A stretch of 64,000 bases of DNA from SSC4 sp964443225 (GTDB lineage Bacteria > Chloroflexota > Anaerolineae > SSC4 > Amarolineaceae). Below are positions 29,012-37,292 of this stretch, piece after piece (position 1 is the first letter of the stretch; each line of letters opens with the position of its first letter). The DNA lies in assembly GCA_964443225.1 (NCBI GenBank), contig CAYUCC010000016.1, positions 19,192-83,191 on the forward strand, written 5' to 3'. Both the position numbers and the translations under genes were made by a program. Below the pieces are notes generated by a model that saw nothing but the letters and a program-made list of their open reading frames with translations, did no database searches and had not been told where the DNA came from.

Positions 29012-29401
29012 ATGATGAATGTCCCAGCCAAACGGGTGATTCGTAACGAGGCGTTGGGTTTCGACAATGCCATTCCTGGCGACAGACTGGGCGACATGTT
29101 CGAGGACGACTGTGCAATCTGCGCCGCGATGCGGACGGAGGCCGAGGCCGGTATGGCGGCCGATCCAGACCACGATCACGGCTGGTCCTTCGGCCTGGCG
29201 CCCGACTTCAGCCTGCTGGATGAGTACGATCCTGAAGGCTACGACGAGCACTGGCGCATCGAAGAAGAGCGCATGCAGGCCAGCCAGGCCGCGCACAAGG
29301 CCGAAGCGCTGACACTGCCCTTCACCGGCGCCGATGACCCCGACCTGGCGCACGACATCCACCAGGACCGAACCTGGCTGGACGGCGACTCACAGTTCTA
29401 G
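29012..29401 (+). CDS. hypothetical acidic protein
   Basis: 129 residues, strongly acidic, with a CAIC pair near residue 37 and a His/Asp-rich stretch (DPDHDHGWSFG). I recognise no family. A GTG at 29000 is an alternative start. It begins about 30 bp after the RelE-type toxin and could share its transcript. Confidence 0.5.
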   Translation: MMNVPAKRVIRNEALGFDNAIPGDRLGDMFEDDCAICAAMRTEAEAGMAADPDHDHGWSFGLAPDFSLLDEYDPEGYDEHWRIEEERMQASQAAHKAEALTLPFTGADDPDLAHDIHQDRTWLDGDSQF

Positions 29402-29525
29402 CCGGACTCACACACGCTGCAGCGTTGGACTTTCGGGCACTGGCAGCTGTGCTGGCCAGAGCTGGCGCCTGTCAATCCTGTTCATCCTGTCGATAATGCG
29501 CAACACAAATCGGCGCGGCGGCCTC

Positions 29526-30146
29526 TCAGCTGATCGCCGGCGTCTGGCGCACATAGGTATCGTCGCTCAACTGCTTGAGCACAAAGGCAGCCACATCGGC
29601 GCGCGCGATCTGGCCCGCCTGGACCTTGCCGTCGGTTCCGACCTGGTACACACCCGTGGCCGGCCCATCGGTCAAACCCCCGGGACGCACGATCGTCCAA
29701 TCCAGATCACTGGCTTTGACCAGCGCCTCCTGGCGTTCCTTGTCCTCCATCGGCTTCCTGAGAACGCTCATCATCAGCAGCTTGAAGGCAAAGGGCACCT
29801 GGTCCTTGCTGTCACCCACGCCAATCGAACTTACGACCACGATGCGCTGCGGCTGTTCCAGGCGCTGCATCGCTGCCACGATCACCTGCGTGCCCTGCGA
29901 GACGATGTAGTCCGGGTTGGGGCTGGTACTCCCCAACGAAACAACGACCGCATCGGCGCCCTGCAAGGTTTCTTCGACTTTTGCCGCGTCGAGGACATCC
30001 CCCGTCACGACGACCAGGCGGGGATCGGCCAGTTCAAGCTTCTTTGGATTGCGCGCCAGGGCCGTGACGGCATGACCCGCATCCAGGGCCTGCTCCACCA
30101 CGTGCCGGCCAACCCCGCCCGTGGCACCAAGAACTGCGATTTTCAT
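29526..30146 (-). CDS. NAD(P)-binding SDR-like protein (NmrA/BVR-B type)
   Basis: 206 residues beginning MKIAVLGATGGVGRHVVEQAL, the glycine-rich dinucleotide loop of atypical SDRs; then ADAVVVSLGS, IVVVSSIGVG and DWTIVRPGGLTDGP, typical of flavin reductase/NmrA-like proteins. It lacks the YxxxK of classical SDRs. GGAGGT lies about 10 nt before the ATG at 30146. Substrate unknown; a role as redox-sensing regulator or quinone/flavin reductase is possible. Confidence 0.85.
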   Translation of the reverse strand: MKIAVLGATGGVGRHVVEQALDAGHAVTALARNPKKLELADPRLVVVTGDVLDAAKVEETLQGADAVVVSLGSTSPNPDYIVSQGTQVIVAAMQRLEQPQRIVVVSSIGVGDSKDQVPFAFKLLMMSVLRKPMEDKERQEALVKASDLDWTIVRPGGLTDGPATGVYQVGTDGKVQAGQIARADVAAFVLKQLSDDTYVRQTPAIS

Positions 30147-30377
30147 ATCTGGGTTTACCTCCGCCCTATTGGACTGCGACCCAAGCGAAAAGTCACCACG
30201 GCGCAACATCGGCTGTCGAAAACCCATGGCAACGCCGGCCTTGGCCGTCACCTGGCGCTGCGGGGCGCGGCCGGTCCACGCGGATGTCGATGCTTCTGAA
30301 TCGTGGTGCAGCAAGGCGGCACCCGTTCTGCACATTGCACCGGGAAGTGGTACAATATGAGTAACCTTTCGATTGGG

Positions 30378-30414
30378 TGACCGTATCGATGCAGCACCGC
30401 CATCTCACGCACCA
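30378..30414 (+). repeat. copy A of a ~37-bp dispersed repeat
   Basis: TGACCGTATCGATGCAGCAC and following bases (to CTCACGCACC) recur at 31846-31880 with few changes. This copy includes the start codon of the small AbiE-type gene. Confidence 0.6.
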
Positions 30415-30610
30415 GGACTATAGCCTGGCTGCTATCGACGACATCATTGGCCGGGGCAAGCGCCAGGACTGGGCGGCCCTGCGCACCGCCCTGCTCACCG
30501 ACCCATCGGTACGGGCGAAGATTCTGCGCGTCTGCGCTGCGCACACTGCGGATCCGTACGCGCAGCGCTATCACTTCTGGAACCATTATGCCGGACGAAC
30601 TACTCCCTGA
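30389..30610 (+). CDS. small partner of AbiEii-like nucleotidyltransferase
   Basis: 73 residues (LAAIDDIIGRGKRQDWAALR, then ILRVCAAHTADPYAQRYHFW). Proteins of this size often precede AbiEii-type nucleotidyltransferase genes, and this one overlaps the next gene by 23 bp. It is probably the antitoxin-like partner; no diagnostic motif is visible. The first ~37 bp of the gene region recur at 31846-31880. Confidence 0.6.
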   Translation: MQHRHLTHQDYSLAAIDDIIGRGKRQDWAALRTALLTDPSVRAKILRVCAAHTADPYAQRYHFWNHYAGRTTP

Positions 30611-31277
30611 CTGGGAACGGATTTTGGCCGCCGCGGCCCACCTGCAGCGTATCGTGCCGGATGCGGTATTGGTGGGTGGCACCGCCTCCGCAGCCTATGC
30701 CCGCCATCGTCTTTCCGCCGACGCCGATCACGTCGTCAGCGATCTGCGGTTGCGGTTCGACCAGGTGCTGGCCGAGCTCGAAGCCGTGGCCGGTTGGCAG
30801 ACCGCACGCGTGACACGTCCGGTGCAGATTCTCGGCAGTCTCGACGGCATCGAAACCGGCGTGCGGCAGCTGATCAGAGACATACCGCTGGAAGTAACCC
30901 AGATCGAGGTAGGCGAAGAGAAAATCACGCTGCCCACCGAAGCAGAGATGCTCCGTATCAAGGGGGTGCTCATTCTGCGACGCAATGCCACGCGGGACTA
31001 CCTGGACTTTGCCGCTTTGGTGGACCATCTTGGAGAGGATCACACCGCGGAGGCGCTGCGTGCCTTTGACCGCCTCTATCCACAGCCAAATGCTGAATCT
31101 GCCCTGCAGCAGCTGCAGATCCAGCTTGCACAGCCACTGCCCTATGATCTCGATGAAGTCAACCTGGTGGAATACAAGAACCTGGCCGTGCGCTGGCAAG
31201 ATTGGCAACGCGTGCGTGCAGCTTGCGTTCTCTGTGCCGATCTCATATTCGACCGCATCACCGGGCTAGAAGACTGA
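30588..31277 (+). CDS. AbiEii-type nucleotidyltransferase toxin
   Basis: 229 residues from the ATG at 30588. The nucleotidyltransferase core is visible as VLVGGTASAAYARHRLSADADHVV: the GG-T/S motif followed by an acidic DAD. A later block (LRIKGVLILRRNATRDYLDFAALVD) matches the AbiEii/MenT-like C-terminal half, where the K and D positions are typical. Expected to transfer a nucleotide to RNA or protein when not held by its partner. Overlaps the upstream small gene. Confidence 0.8.
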   Translation: MPDELLPDWERILAAAAHLQRIVPDAVLVGGTASAAYARHRLSADADHVVSDLRLRFDQVLAELEAVAGWQTARVTRPVQILGSLDGIETGVRQLIRDIPLEVTQIEVGEEKITLPTEAEMLRIKGVLILRRNATRDYLDFAALVDHLGEDHTAEALRAFDRLYPQPNAESALQQLQIQLAQPLPYDLDEVNLVEYKNLAVRWQDWQRVRAACVLCADLIFDRITGLED

Positions 31278-31358
31278 ATGACGTGACCCACAAATGGGCC
31301 CAGGCCGGTGGCACTCATACAAGCCCCAGCGCTTGCGCGTCGGACGGACCTGCGGTAG

Positions 31359-31399
31359 AATCACCATGAGCAGATTCTTATAATCTGCTCATGGTGATT
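31359..31399. repeat. perfect 18-bp palindrome
   Basis: AATCACCATGAGCAGATT at 31359-31376, a 5-nt loop, and its exact complement at 31382-31399. It stands between the AbiEii-type gene and a broken ATPase gene. It might terminate the upstream transcript or be an operator; the low GC and short U-run leave this open. Confidence 0.8.
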
Positions 31400-31416
31400 T
31401 TGCAGAGGAGGGGGCG

Positions 31417-31758
31417 ATGGCGCGCTTCGTGGACCGGCAGCGTGAATTCCGGGACTCGATGAGATCCAGGCCGAACGCGGCGCTCACCTGGTGATCGTCT
31501 ACGGTCAACTGGCAGGATCGCGCCATTCTGCTCGGCGAGTGCAAATGGGGCGCTAACCCGGTCGATCGAGCCGTGGTGCGCGAGCTGATCGAGAAGGCGC
31601 CAAAGGTTGTACCCGGACCAGACTGGCACGTACACTTCGCCTACTTTGCCCGCGCGGGCTTCACAGACGCCGCGCGCAGCGAGGCAGAGGCGGCTGGAGC
31701 CATTCTGGTCGATCTGGCGAGGCTGGATGAGGACCTGAGAGCCGCGCTGACAGAGTAA
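31417..31758 (+). pseudogene. AAA ATPase (DUF234 type) with internal deletion
   Basis: GAGGAG (31405-31410) precedes MARFVDRQRE, the N-terminus of ATPases of the archaeal-type AAA/DUF234 family; after a frameshift LDEIQAERGAHLVIVYG follows and stops before the P-loop. Sequence then jumps to the C-terminal part (ILLGECKWGANPVDRAVVRE, PDWHVHFAYFARAGF), a PD-(D/E)xK-like tail of the same family. About 300 residues, including the whole ATPase core, are missing. Confidence 0.7.
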
Positions 31759-31845
31759 GTCGGCTCGACCGTGGGCTCTCCGCGCGAGGACTATCGCTGG
31801 AAGCCACTCACCACCGCAGCGGCGATGATGCCTGGGACGTTGAGT

Positions 31846-31880
31846 GACCGCATCGATGCAGCACCGCCACGTCACGCACC
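31846..31880 (+). repeat. copy B of the ~37-bp dispersed repeat
   Basis: TGACCGCATCGATGCAGCAC and following bases, similar to 30378-30414. It overlaps the last codons of the minus-strand TetR gene. Confidence 0.6.
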
Positions 31881-32456
31881 CACGCCATCGAAGAAGACGG
31901 TCAACGCCAACGCAGCCGCCGCGTCGGTGGCACGAATGTCCAGCTCGGACGAGGCATCGAGAAACGGCGAAATCATCCCCAACAGCAGCCACGTCGCCTG
32001 GTGCGCGTCCAGGGCGCGCAGCTCACCCCGCGCCACGCCCTCGGCCAGGGTCGCTTCCACCTGGCCGATGAACTTGTCACGGTAGAGACCGCCAAACTGC
32101 GCCAGGCTTTGCGCCCCGAGTGTTGCCATCTCCTGGCGCGCCAGGCGCACGATCGCCCGCTGGTCGGGGGTCTGGCCAAAGATGCCGCGCACGATCCGTC
32201 CGACCTGGGCACGCGTCGTGCCGCCGGCCGCACGGGCCTCACGCACGATGACTTCCAGTCGATCCAGGCTGGCCGCGAGGACCGCCAGGAAGAGGGTTTC
32301 CTTGTCGCTGAAGTGGTAATAGAGCGCGGCCTTGGTTACACCGACCGCCTCGGCAATCTCGCGCATCGACATTGCGTGGTAACCCCGCGTGACGAACAAA
32401 CGCGTCGCCTGCTCGATGATACGGTCACGCGTGACGAGCGGTTCGCTCTCGGCCAT
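31872..32456 (-). CDS. TetR-family repressor
   Basis: 194 residues. N-terminal TetR DNA-binding domain: RIIEQATRLFVTRGYHAMSM, then REIAEAVGVTKAALYYHFSDKE, a canonical helix-turn-helix. The C-terminal ligand/dimer domain is helical. It follows the MFS exporter gene on the same strand, 240 bp apart. A TetR-type palindrome overlaps the start of that exporter's transcript, so it likely represses exporter and itself until a substrate binds. ATG 32456 preceded by AAAGGA. Confidence 0.9.
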   Translation of the reverse strand: MAESEPLVTRDRIIEQATRLFVTRGYHAMSMREIAEAVGVTKAALYYHFSDKETLFLAVLAASLDRLEVIVREARAAGGTTRAQVGRIVRGIFGQTPDQRAIVRLARQEMATLGAQSLAQFGGLYRDKFIGQVEATLAEGVARGELRALDAHQATWLLLGMISPFLDASSELDIRATDAAAALALTVFFDGVGA

Positions 32457-32582
32457 CGGTTGTCCTTTCGTACGGTTTTCACGCGAAGCCGCGAAGATCG
32501 CGAACTTGTGCGGCCACCATTCGTGGTTTCGCGCCCGTCGTGGCAAGTCTCCCGCTTCGACTGAGATCGACGGCAACGATCA

Positions 32583-32646
32583 AGTACGAGTACGAGTACG
32601 AGTGCCGTCCTACTCGTACTCGTACTCGTACTCGTACTCGTACTCG
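32583..32646. repeat. hexanucleotide inverted tandem array
   Basis: Three copies of AGTACG (32583-32602) face six copies of TACTCG (32611-32646), giving a long potential hairpin with an 8-nt loop between the TetR and MFS genes. It may act as a terminator or attenuator between them, or simply be slippage-prone simple sequence. Confidence 0.75.
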
Positions 32647-32697
32647 TCCCGGCCCAGTACATTGGTAACGCAGTTCGTTGCAGTCAGCAATTAGCGT

Positions 32698-34095
32698 CTA
32701 AGCGCCAGCGGTCATGTGGCCCTGCACCGTCGCCCGCTCCGCCGAACGATCCTTGAGCCCCAGCGCCATCAGAACCAGCACCAGCGCCACGCCGCTGATG
32801 ACCAGGTAGGCCTGGCTGTAACCGGACACGCTGCCCCCCTGCGAGGCAATCAGCGCGCCGATGGCCGCACCGCCCACCAGCTGACCCACACTGGCAAACA
32901 GGGTGACGGCCCCCTGCGCCGCGGTCCGGTCGGCGGCCGGCGCCTCGTTGAGCATGATGTAGCGCACCGGCGCACCAAGCAGGGCCGACAGCCCCAACCC
33001 GATCAGGGCGCCGGCCACGATGAACAGCGCCAGGCTGGTTGCGCCCAGGCCGAGCACCGCCATGCCCAGGGCCAGCAGCGCCGTGCCCGCGATGACAACC
33101 ACTTTCGAGCCGTAACGATCCAGGTAGCGTCCGGCCGTGGGTGCGCCCACCGACAGCGCCAGCACCACCGGCATCAGCATAAAGCTGGCCGTCGAGCCGG
33201 TCAGACCAAGCGCCGCAATGGCCAGGGCTGGCAGGAAGACCAGCCCCGCCTCACCAAGCCCGGCGCCGGCCGAGAGAAGATTGGCCAGCACCGCCTGGCG
33301 GCTGCCAAACAGGCTCATGCGCAGGATCGGATCGGCCGCACGCAGCTCGATGGCGCGAAAGACCGGCACCAGCACCACGGCCAGCAGCAGGAAGGGCCAC
33401 ACGTTCAGCGACGTCAGGCTGGCACCGAAGTTGGACGTATCGACCTGGTTGATACCGTAGGTGAGCGCCACCAACAGCAGGCTGAGCACAACCATGCCCG
33501 GCCAGTCGAACGCTTTGCGCTGTGCGGCGCGCGTCGTGGGCAGCAGGCGTAGGCTCATCACAATCACCAGCAGCGCCACGGGCAGGTTGATCAGGAACAA
33601 CCACTGCCAGCCGGCCATGAGCAGGACACCGCCCAGGATCGGGCCGATGATGAAAGCCAGCCCAAACACGGCACCGATGAGCCCCAGCGCGCTGCCCCGC
33701 TTCTCGGCCGGGAAGGTGTCGCCGATCACCGCACTGGCCACTGGGAAAATGCCGCCCGCGCCAAAGCCCTGCAGGGCACGGCCCGCCAGCAGGATGGTGA
33801 ACGTCGGCGACAGCGCCACCACCAGCGAGCCGATGGCGAAGAGCGCGACGTCGGCCACGTAGACGGTGCGCCGGCCGAAGTTATCGGACAGTTTGGCCAT
33901 CAACGGGGTGCCGATCAGGTTGAACAGCACGTAGATCGTAAACGTCCAGGCGAGCAGGCGATCATCGACGCCAAAGGTCGATTTGATCGAATTCAATGCG
34001 GGCCCGACAATTGCAATATCGAGCGCCCCCATGAGCACGCCCAGGAAAAGCACCAAAAGAACCCGGTTACGCGTCCGGTTGTCGGTGATGATCAT
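32698..34095 (-). CDS. MFS drug exporter, DHA2 (EmrB/QacA) type
   Basis: About 465 residues with roughly 14 hydrophobic helices. Recognisable blocks: MGALDIAIVGPALNSI in helix 1, GTPLMAKLSDNFGRR (motif A, loop 2-3), LQGFGAGGIFPVASAV (motif C region), and a second half with SVGAPTAGRYLDRYGSK. Proton-driven export of hydrophobic compounds at the inner membrane is the family role. The ATG at 34095 has better spacing to GGAGG than the adjacent ATG at 34098. Under a TetR-type operator; TetR gene downstream. Confidence 0.9.
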   Translation of the reverse strand: MIITDNRTRNRVLLVLFLGVLMGALDIAIVGPALNSIKSTFGVDDRLLAWTFTIYVLFNLIGTPLMAKLSDNFGRRTVYVADVALFAIGSLVVALSPTFTILLAGRALQGFGAGGIFPVASAVIGDTFPAEKRGSALGLIGAVFGLAFIIGPILGGVLLMAGWQWLFLINLPVALLVIVMSLRLLPTTRAAQRKAFDWPGMVVLSLLLVALTYGINQVDTSNFGASLTSLNVWPFLLLAVVLVPVFRAIELRAADPILRMSLFGSRQAVLANLLSAGAGLGEAGLVFLPALAIAALGLTGSTASFMLMPVVLALSVGAPTAGRYLDRYGSKVVVIAGTALLALGMAVLGLGATSLALFIVAGALIGLGLSALLGAPVRYIMLNEAPAADRTAAQGAVTLFASVGQLVGGAAIGALIASQGGSVSGYSQAYLVISGVALVLVLMALGLKDRSAERATVQGHMTAGA

Positions 34096-34114
34096 CATGC
34101 CTCCGTATTACATC

Positions 34115-34170
34115 CTTACTTACCGGTCGGTTAGTAAGTGTAGTGTAACACACCCGGTCCATCAGGTCAA
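34115..34170 (-). promoter_or_regulatory. MFS promoter with TetR-type operator
   Basis: Minus strand: TTGACC (34165-34170), 17 bp, TACACT (34142-34147). Directly downstream, at 34115-34138, lies a palindrome with half-sites CTTACTTACCG and (complement) CTTACTAACCG around GT, one mismatch in 11. It covers the expected transcription start, 17 bp before the MFS gene. Confidence 0.8.
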
Positions 34171-34189
34171 ATGTCGACCATGCACTCAT

Positions 34190-34218
34190 TTGCTGCACCG
34201 CCTGTCTGGCGATATAAT
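34190..34218 (+). promoter_or_regulatory. promoter of EAD1-FGE gene
   Basis: TTGCTG (34190-34195), 17 bp, TATAAT (34213-34218). The spacer and -10 region (CGCCTGTCTGGCGATA) is shared with the region upstream of the CHAT gene (44320-44338). Confidence 0.55.
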
Positions 34219-34297
34219 TCATGTTCCCTGCCTCCTGACGAGTCACAGGACCGGACGTGTGACCCACCGGCTGCGCTGCAGCCTATCGAGGAACCAA

Positions 34298-35392
34298 ATG
34301 CCGATCCGCGCCGATATTCTATCTCCACTCGCGAACGTCCTGGCCCACCTGTACAGTGACCAGGCCAGCGCCCGCAGGCTGGCTCAAGGGGCCGGCCTGG
34401 ACCTGGCCCACATCGCCTTCGACGCCAAAGCCATCAACACCTGGACAGCGATCCTGACCGAGGCCGAGTTCGAGGGCCACACACAGACCCTGCTCGATCA
34501 GGCCAGCGGCGAGTACCCCAACTGGCCTGAACTGACCGCCGCGCGCCAGGCGTACGTGGATTGGGTGAATGCCGGCCGGCCCAGTGCCGCCGCGGCGGAC
34601 GCCAGAGCCCAGCGGGACTTCACCCGCAAACCGCACGAACCGGAAACAGTCCTCGTCGCGGCCGGCCCGTTCCGCATGGGCAGCCCGCCCGGCCCCGATG
34701 TTCCCGACTATGAAACACCGCAGCACGAGGTGGTTCTGCCCGCCTACCGCATCGGCGTCTACCCGGTAACGGTGCGTCAATACGCGGCATTCATCCAACA
34801 GGTCAAAACGCAGTCAGTCCCCCTCGATACCGGCTGGTTCAACCGCCAGCCGCCGCGTGACCGGCTCGATCACCCTGTTACGAATGTCACCTGGTATGAC
34901 GCCGTGGCCTACTGTGACTGGCTGAGTGGCTACACGGGCCGTCCCTACCGGCTGCCCAGCGAAGCCGAGTGGGAAAAGGCCGCCCGCGGTCAGGAGGGTC
35001 GTCGTTATCCGTGGGGTGATACCTGGGATGCCGCCAACGTCCACCTCGGTGACAGCACCGCCGCGGTGGTTGTGTCCGCCACGGGGCCAGCCCTGCCGGC
35101 TCGTCCGCGCAGTGCCAGCCCCTACGGCTGCTGCGACCTGCTGGGCAACGTCCAGGAATGGACCTGTACGCTGTGGGGCAGCCAGCCCACGGCGCCCGAG
35201 TACGGTTACCGCGATCCCGAAGACGGACGCCAGGTGCTGCGTCCTGAAGCGCTGCCCGCCCAGGGTCGCATGGTCCACCGCGGCGGCTCGTTCAAATCAC
35301 TGCCCGACGAGCTCCGATGCACGGCGCGCGCCAACTTTTCACCGGCCAGTGCGATTGGCTGGCGGGGGTTGCGCGTGGTGATGGACATATAG
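34298..35392 (+). CDS. EAD1-FGE-sulfatase domain protein
   Basis: 364 residues. Residues ~5-85 (LANVLAHLYSDQASARRLAQ, then TWTAILTEAEFEGHTQTLLD) form an EAD1-type effector-associated adaptor, a death-like domain that pairs with EAD1 on partner proteins. Residues ~105-364 form an FGE-sulfatase (SUMF1/C-type-lectin-like) domain: FRMGSPPG, VTNVTWYDAVAYCDWL, YRLPSEAEWEKAARG, LGNVQEWTC, VHRGGSF and RGLRVVMDI. Cys positions for a true formylglycine generator were not assigned; it is more likely a binding module. The C-terminus is not derived from the nearby DGR template. GAGG lies before the ATG. Confidence 0.85.
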   Translation: MPIRADILSPLANVLAHLYSDQASARRLAQGAGLDLAHIAFDAKAINTWTAILTEAEFEGHTQTLLDQASGEYPNWPELTAARQAYVDWVNAGRPSAAAADARAQRDFTRKPHEPETVLVAAGPFRMGSPPGPDVPDYETPQHEVVLPAYRIGVYPVTVRQYAAFIQQVKTQSVPLDTGWFNRQPPRDRLDHPVTNVTWYDAVAYCDWLSGYTGRPYRLPSEAEWEKAARGQEGRRYPWGDTWDAANVHLGDSTAAVVVSATGPALPARPRSASPYGCCDLLGNVQEWTCTLWGSQPTAPEYGYRDPEDGRQVLRPEALPAQGRMVHRGGSFKSLPDELRCTARANFSPASAIGWRGLRVVMDI

Positions 35393-35458
35393 TGTTTCCA
35401 GGGTAAGGCTGGCGCAGTGGCATACTGAAATTATGTAGTTTTCACTTCGAAACGGTTT

Positions 35459-35528
35459 GGAAGGTCAAGATATATTGGAGTTTGACTCGGACGAAGAACT
35501 CCGGGCGGCGCTGGATGCATTGGCATGA
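35459..35528 (+). pseudogene. 3' fragment of an antitoxin-like gene
   Basis: Reads EGQDILEFDSDEELRAALDALA then stop, followed by an overlapping ATGAAGTAC. The same end structure (EDILEHDSDDELLAVLDAPA, stop, ATGAAGTAC) is found in the intact gene at 42859. The rest of the gene is gone. Confidence 0.6.
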
Positions 35529-35557
35529 AGTACAAAGTCAAGTCAACTGAAGGCGTG

Positions 35558-35815
35558 TCAGGCGGCCAAAACAGGTTGGGCGATTGCCTCGCTTTTTTCA
35601 TACAGAAATTCCGGATCGATATCCAATCCGTTTTCCCACTCGACCGTGTCGAATGATATGCTGGCTTTTTTGAATACCGTAATATCCCTGAGCTCGGAAA
35701 AACGCCCGACATGGAGATACGGAGCCATGTCAAATTGACGGCGCTCCCTGTTCTCGAATGTCAAGACCAGCTTGTAATCGTCTGTTGCCTGAACGTCCAC
35801 AATCCCCTGATACAT
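35558..35815 (-). CDS. DUF2442 domain protein (second pair)
   Basis: 85 residues: IVDVQATDDYKLVLTFENRE, then FSELRDITVFKKASISFDTV and WENGLDIDPEFLYEKSE, a clean DUF2442. It follows the DUF4160 gene by 13 bp on the same strand. Confidence 0.85.
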   Translation of the reverse strand: MYQGIVDVQATDDYKLVLTFENRERRQFDMAPYLHVGRFSELRDITVFKKASISFDTVEWENGLDIDPEFLYEKSEAIAQPVLAA

Positions 35816-35828
35816 TTGCCTATCCCTT

Positions 35829-36095
35829 CTATTGCAGTGGGGGAATCTTATAGGGCGTTTCTCCGTTCATCGCCAATCGCCAATTGCCCCACAATTCATC
35901 GATGTGCAGTTCTGCCCAGGCCTGTACGAGTCGCAACTGTCTCTTGGGCAGGGCACCTTCCATGATGTCTAAAGTGTCCAGGCTAACCGTCGCCCGATAT
36001 TCGCTGTAATATACATGAAAATGCGGTGGGTTATGTTCGCTTGGGGCAAAGTACATTCGGATGATGATGCCGTAGAACATTGAAATGGTGGGCAT
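35829..36095 (-). CDS. DUF4160 domain protein (second pair)
   Basis: 88 residues beginning MPTISMFYGIIIRMYF, then HNPPHFHVYYSEYRATVSL and LVQAWAELHIDELWGNW: the standard DUF4160 pattern. It is upstream partner of the DUF2442 gene. It is only moderately similar to the first pair (4047-4313), so the two were probably not duplicated recently. Confidence 0.88.
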   Translation of the reverse strand: MPTISMFYGIIIRMYFAPSEHNPPHFHVYYSEYRATVSLDTLDIMEGALPKRQLRLVQAWAELHIDELWGNWRLAMNGETPYKIPPLQ

Positions 36096-36215
36096 AGCGT
36101 CCAATTGCCAACGTAAGATTCTATGGCGGGAATTATAACGCGCGGCCAGCAAAACTCAAAACGAACCGCCTGAAGGTCACGATGTGCCGGCCTGCGCGTT
36201 ACCCCGCGGCCTCGT

Positions 36216-36244
36216 TTGGCGTGCCAGCCATCTCGCATTATAAT
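36216..36244 (+). promoter_or_regulatory. promoter of the SIR2-STAND-DGR operon
   Basis: TTGGCG (36216-36221), 17 bp, TATAAT (36239-36244), about 35 bp before the SIR2-like start. The -10 is perfect, the -35 only partly matches consensus. It is the best candidate promoter for the operon. Confidence 0.5.
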
Positions 36245-36284
36245 CCCATCATCTTCACCCACCGTCCATCATGCGAGGCCCACC

Positions 36285-37292
36285 ATGCCCCGAATCCGCA
36301 TCACCCAACCTGAGCCACGCGGCCCCGCCACCTGGCAGCAGGTCATCGTCGACCGTATCCGTGCCGGCAAGCTGGTGCCCATCGTCAGCGGCGCTGCCGG
36401 CGATGACCTGGCATTGGGCGGTCACACCGCCCTGGCCGAAGCCTACGCCGCCTACACCCGCTACCCACTGCACGAGCGCGGTCTGGCCGGGATGGCCCAG
36501 TTCAAAGGCATCACCGATGACGCAATCGGCGACGCCCTGGCGCTCAAAGAAGACTACGTCAATTTTGCCAAAAGCCGGCTGCTCGATGTCGCCGAGACCG
36601 GCGGCGTCGGGCGCGAGATCCTCGACCAGGTCGAAAATCAGTTCGACCGCCTGACCTTCACCGAGATCTGCACCCAGCTCGACTATCCGGTCTACGGCGA
36701 CGAGCGCAGCCATCCCCTGCTGCTGCTGGCCAACATGAACCTGCCGATCTACGTCACCACCGGTTACCACGAACTCCTGGAGGCCGCTTTGATCCGCGCC
36801 GGCAAAACACCGCGCAGCGAGTTCTGCCGCTGGCACCAGGAGGTCGAGCGCCACCCATCCGTCTTCGACGGTGTCTACGAACCGAGCGCCGAACACCCGC
36901 TGGTGTACCACCTGCACGGTCTGGACCGTTTCCCCGACTCGCTCGTGCTGACCGAGGACGACTACCTGACCTTCCTGGTCGCCTGCTCGCAGAACATCGG
37001 CAAAACGACCGACCCGGTGCACGGGCGCGTACGCCAGGCCTTGTGCGACTCGTCGCTCCTGCTGCTGGGCTACGAGCTGCAGGGTTGGGACTTCCGTTCG
37101 CTGTTCTGGGGCACCATCGTGCCGCGCACCCGTGCCCGTCCCCTGACCAGCGTCGTCTCGATCCAGCTTGAGCCGGGCGAGATCGAAAAGCTCTACCTGC
37201 AAAAGTACCTGGCCAGTTATGACTTCAAGGTGGCCTGGAGCGGTCTGCGCGAGACCATCCAGGAGCTGGACAGGGCGGTGCACCATGCCTGA
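36285..37292 (+). CDS. SIR2-like protein, STAND partner
   Basis: 335 residues. Rossmann-like features of the SIR2 superfamily: a Gly/Ala-rich first loop (LVPIVSGAAGDDLALGGHTA), the strand YVTTGYHELLEAAL, HLHGLDRFPDSLVLTEDDYL with the catalytic-type His, and LLLLGYELQGWDFRSLFW. Families like this are often found next to STAND NTPase genes. The usual TTNxD pattern reads TTGYH here, so NADase activity is uncertain. Its stop overlaps the STAND gene start by 8 bp, implying coupled expression. GAGG at 36275-36278 supports the start. Inferred role: effector unleashed by the diversified STAND sensor. Confidence 0.8.
   Translation: MPRIRITQPEPRGPATWQQVIVDRIRAGKLVPIVSGAAGDDLALGGHTALAEAYAAYTRYPLHERGLAGMAQFKGITDDAIGDALALKEDYVNFAKSRLLDVAETGGVGREILDQVENQFDRLTFTEICTQLDYPVYGDERSHPLLLLANMNLPIYVTTGYHELLEAALIRAGKTPRSEFCRWHQEVERHPSVFDGVYEPSAEHPLVYHLHGLDRFPDSLVLTEDDYLTFLVACSQNIGKTTDPVHGRVRQALCDSSLLLLGYELQGWDFRSLFWGTIVPRTRARPLTSVVSIQLEPGEIEKLYLQKYLASYDFKVAWSGLRETIQELDRAVHHA

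Noticed and set aside
35275..35392. C-terminus of the EAD1-FGE gene as a second DGR target
   Set aside because: It has the same fold motifs (RGGSF, R-C-x-x-R) but no nucleotide alignment with the template repeat.
34298..35392. True formylglycine-generating enzyme
   Set aside because: No sulfatase gene is nearby and the catalytic cysteines could not be assigned; adaptor fusion favours a binding role.
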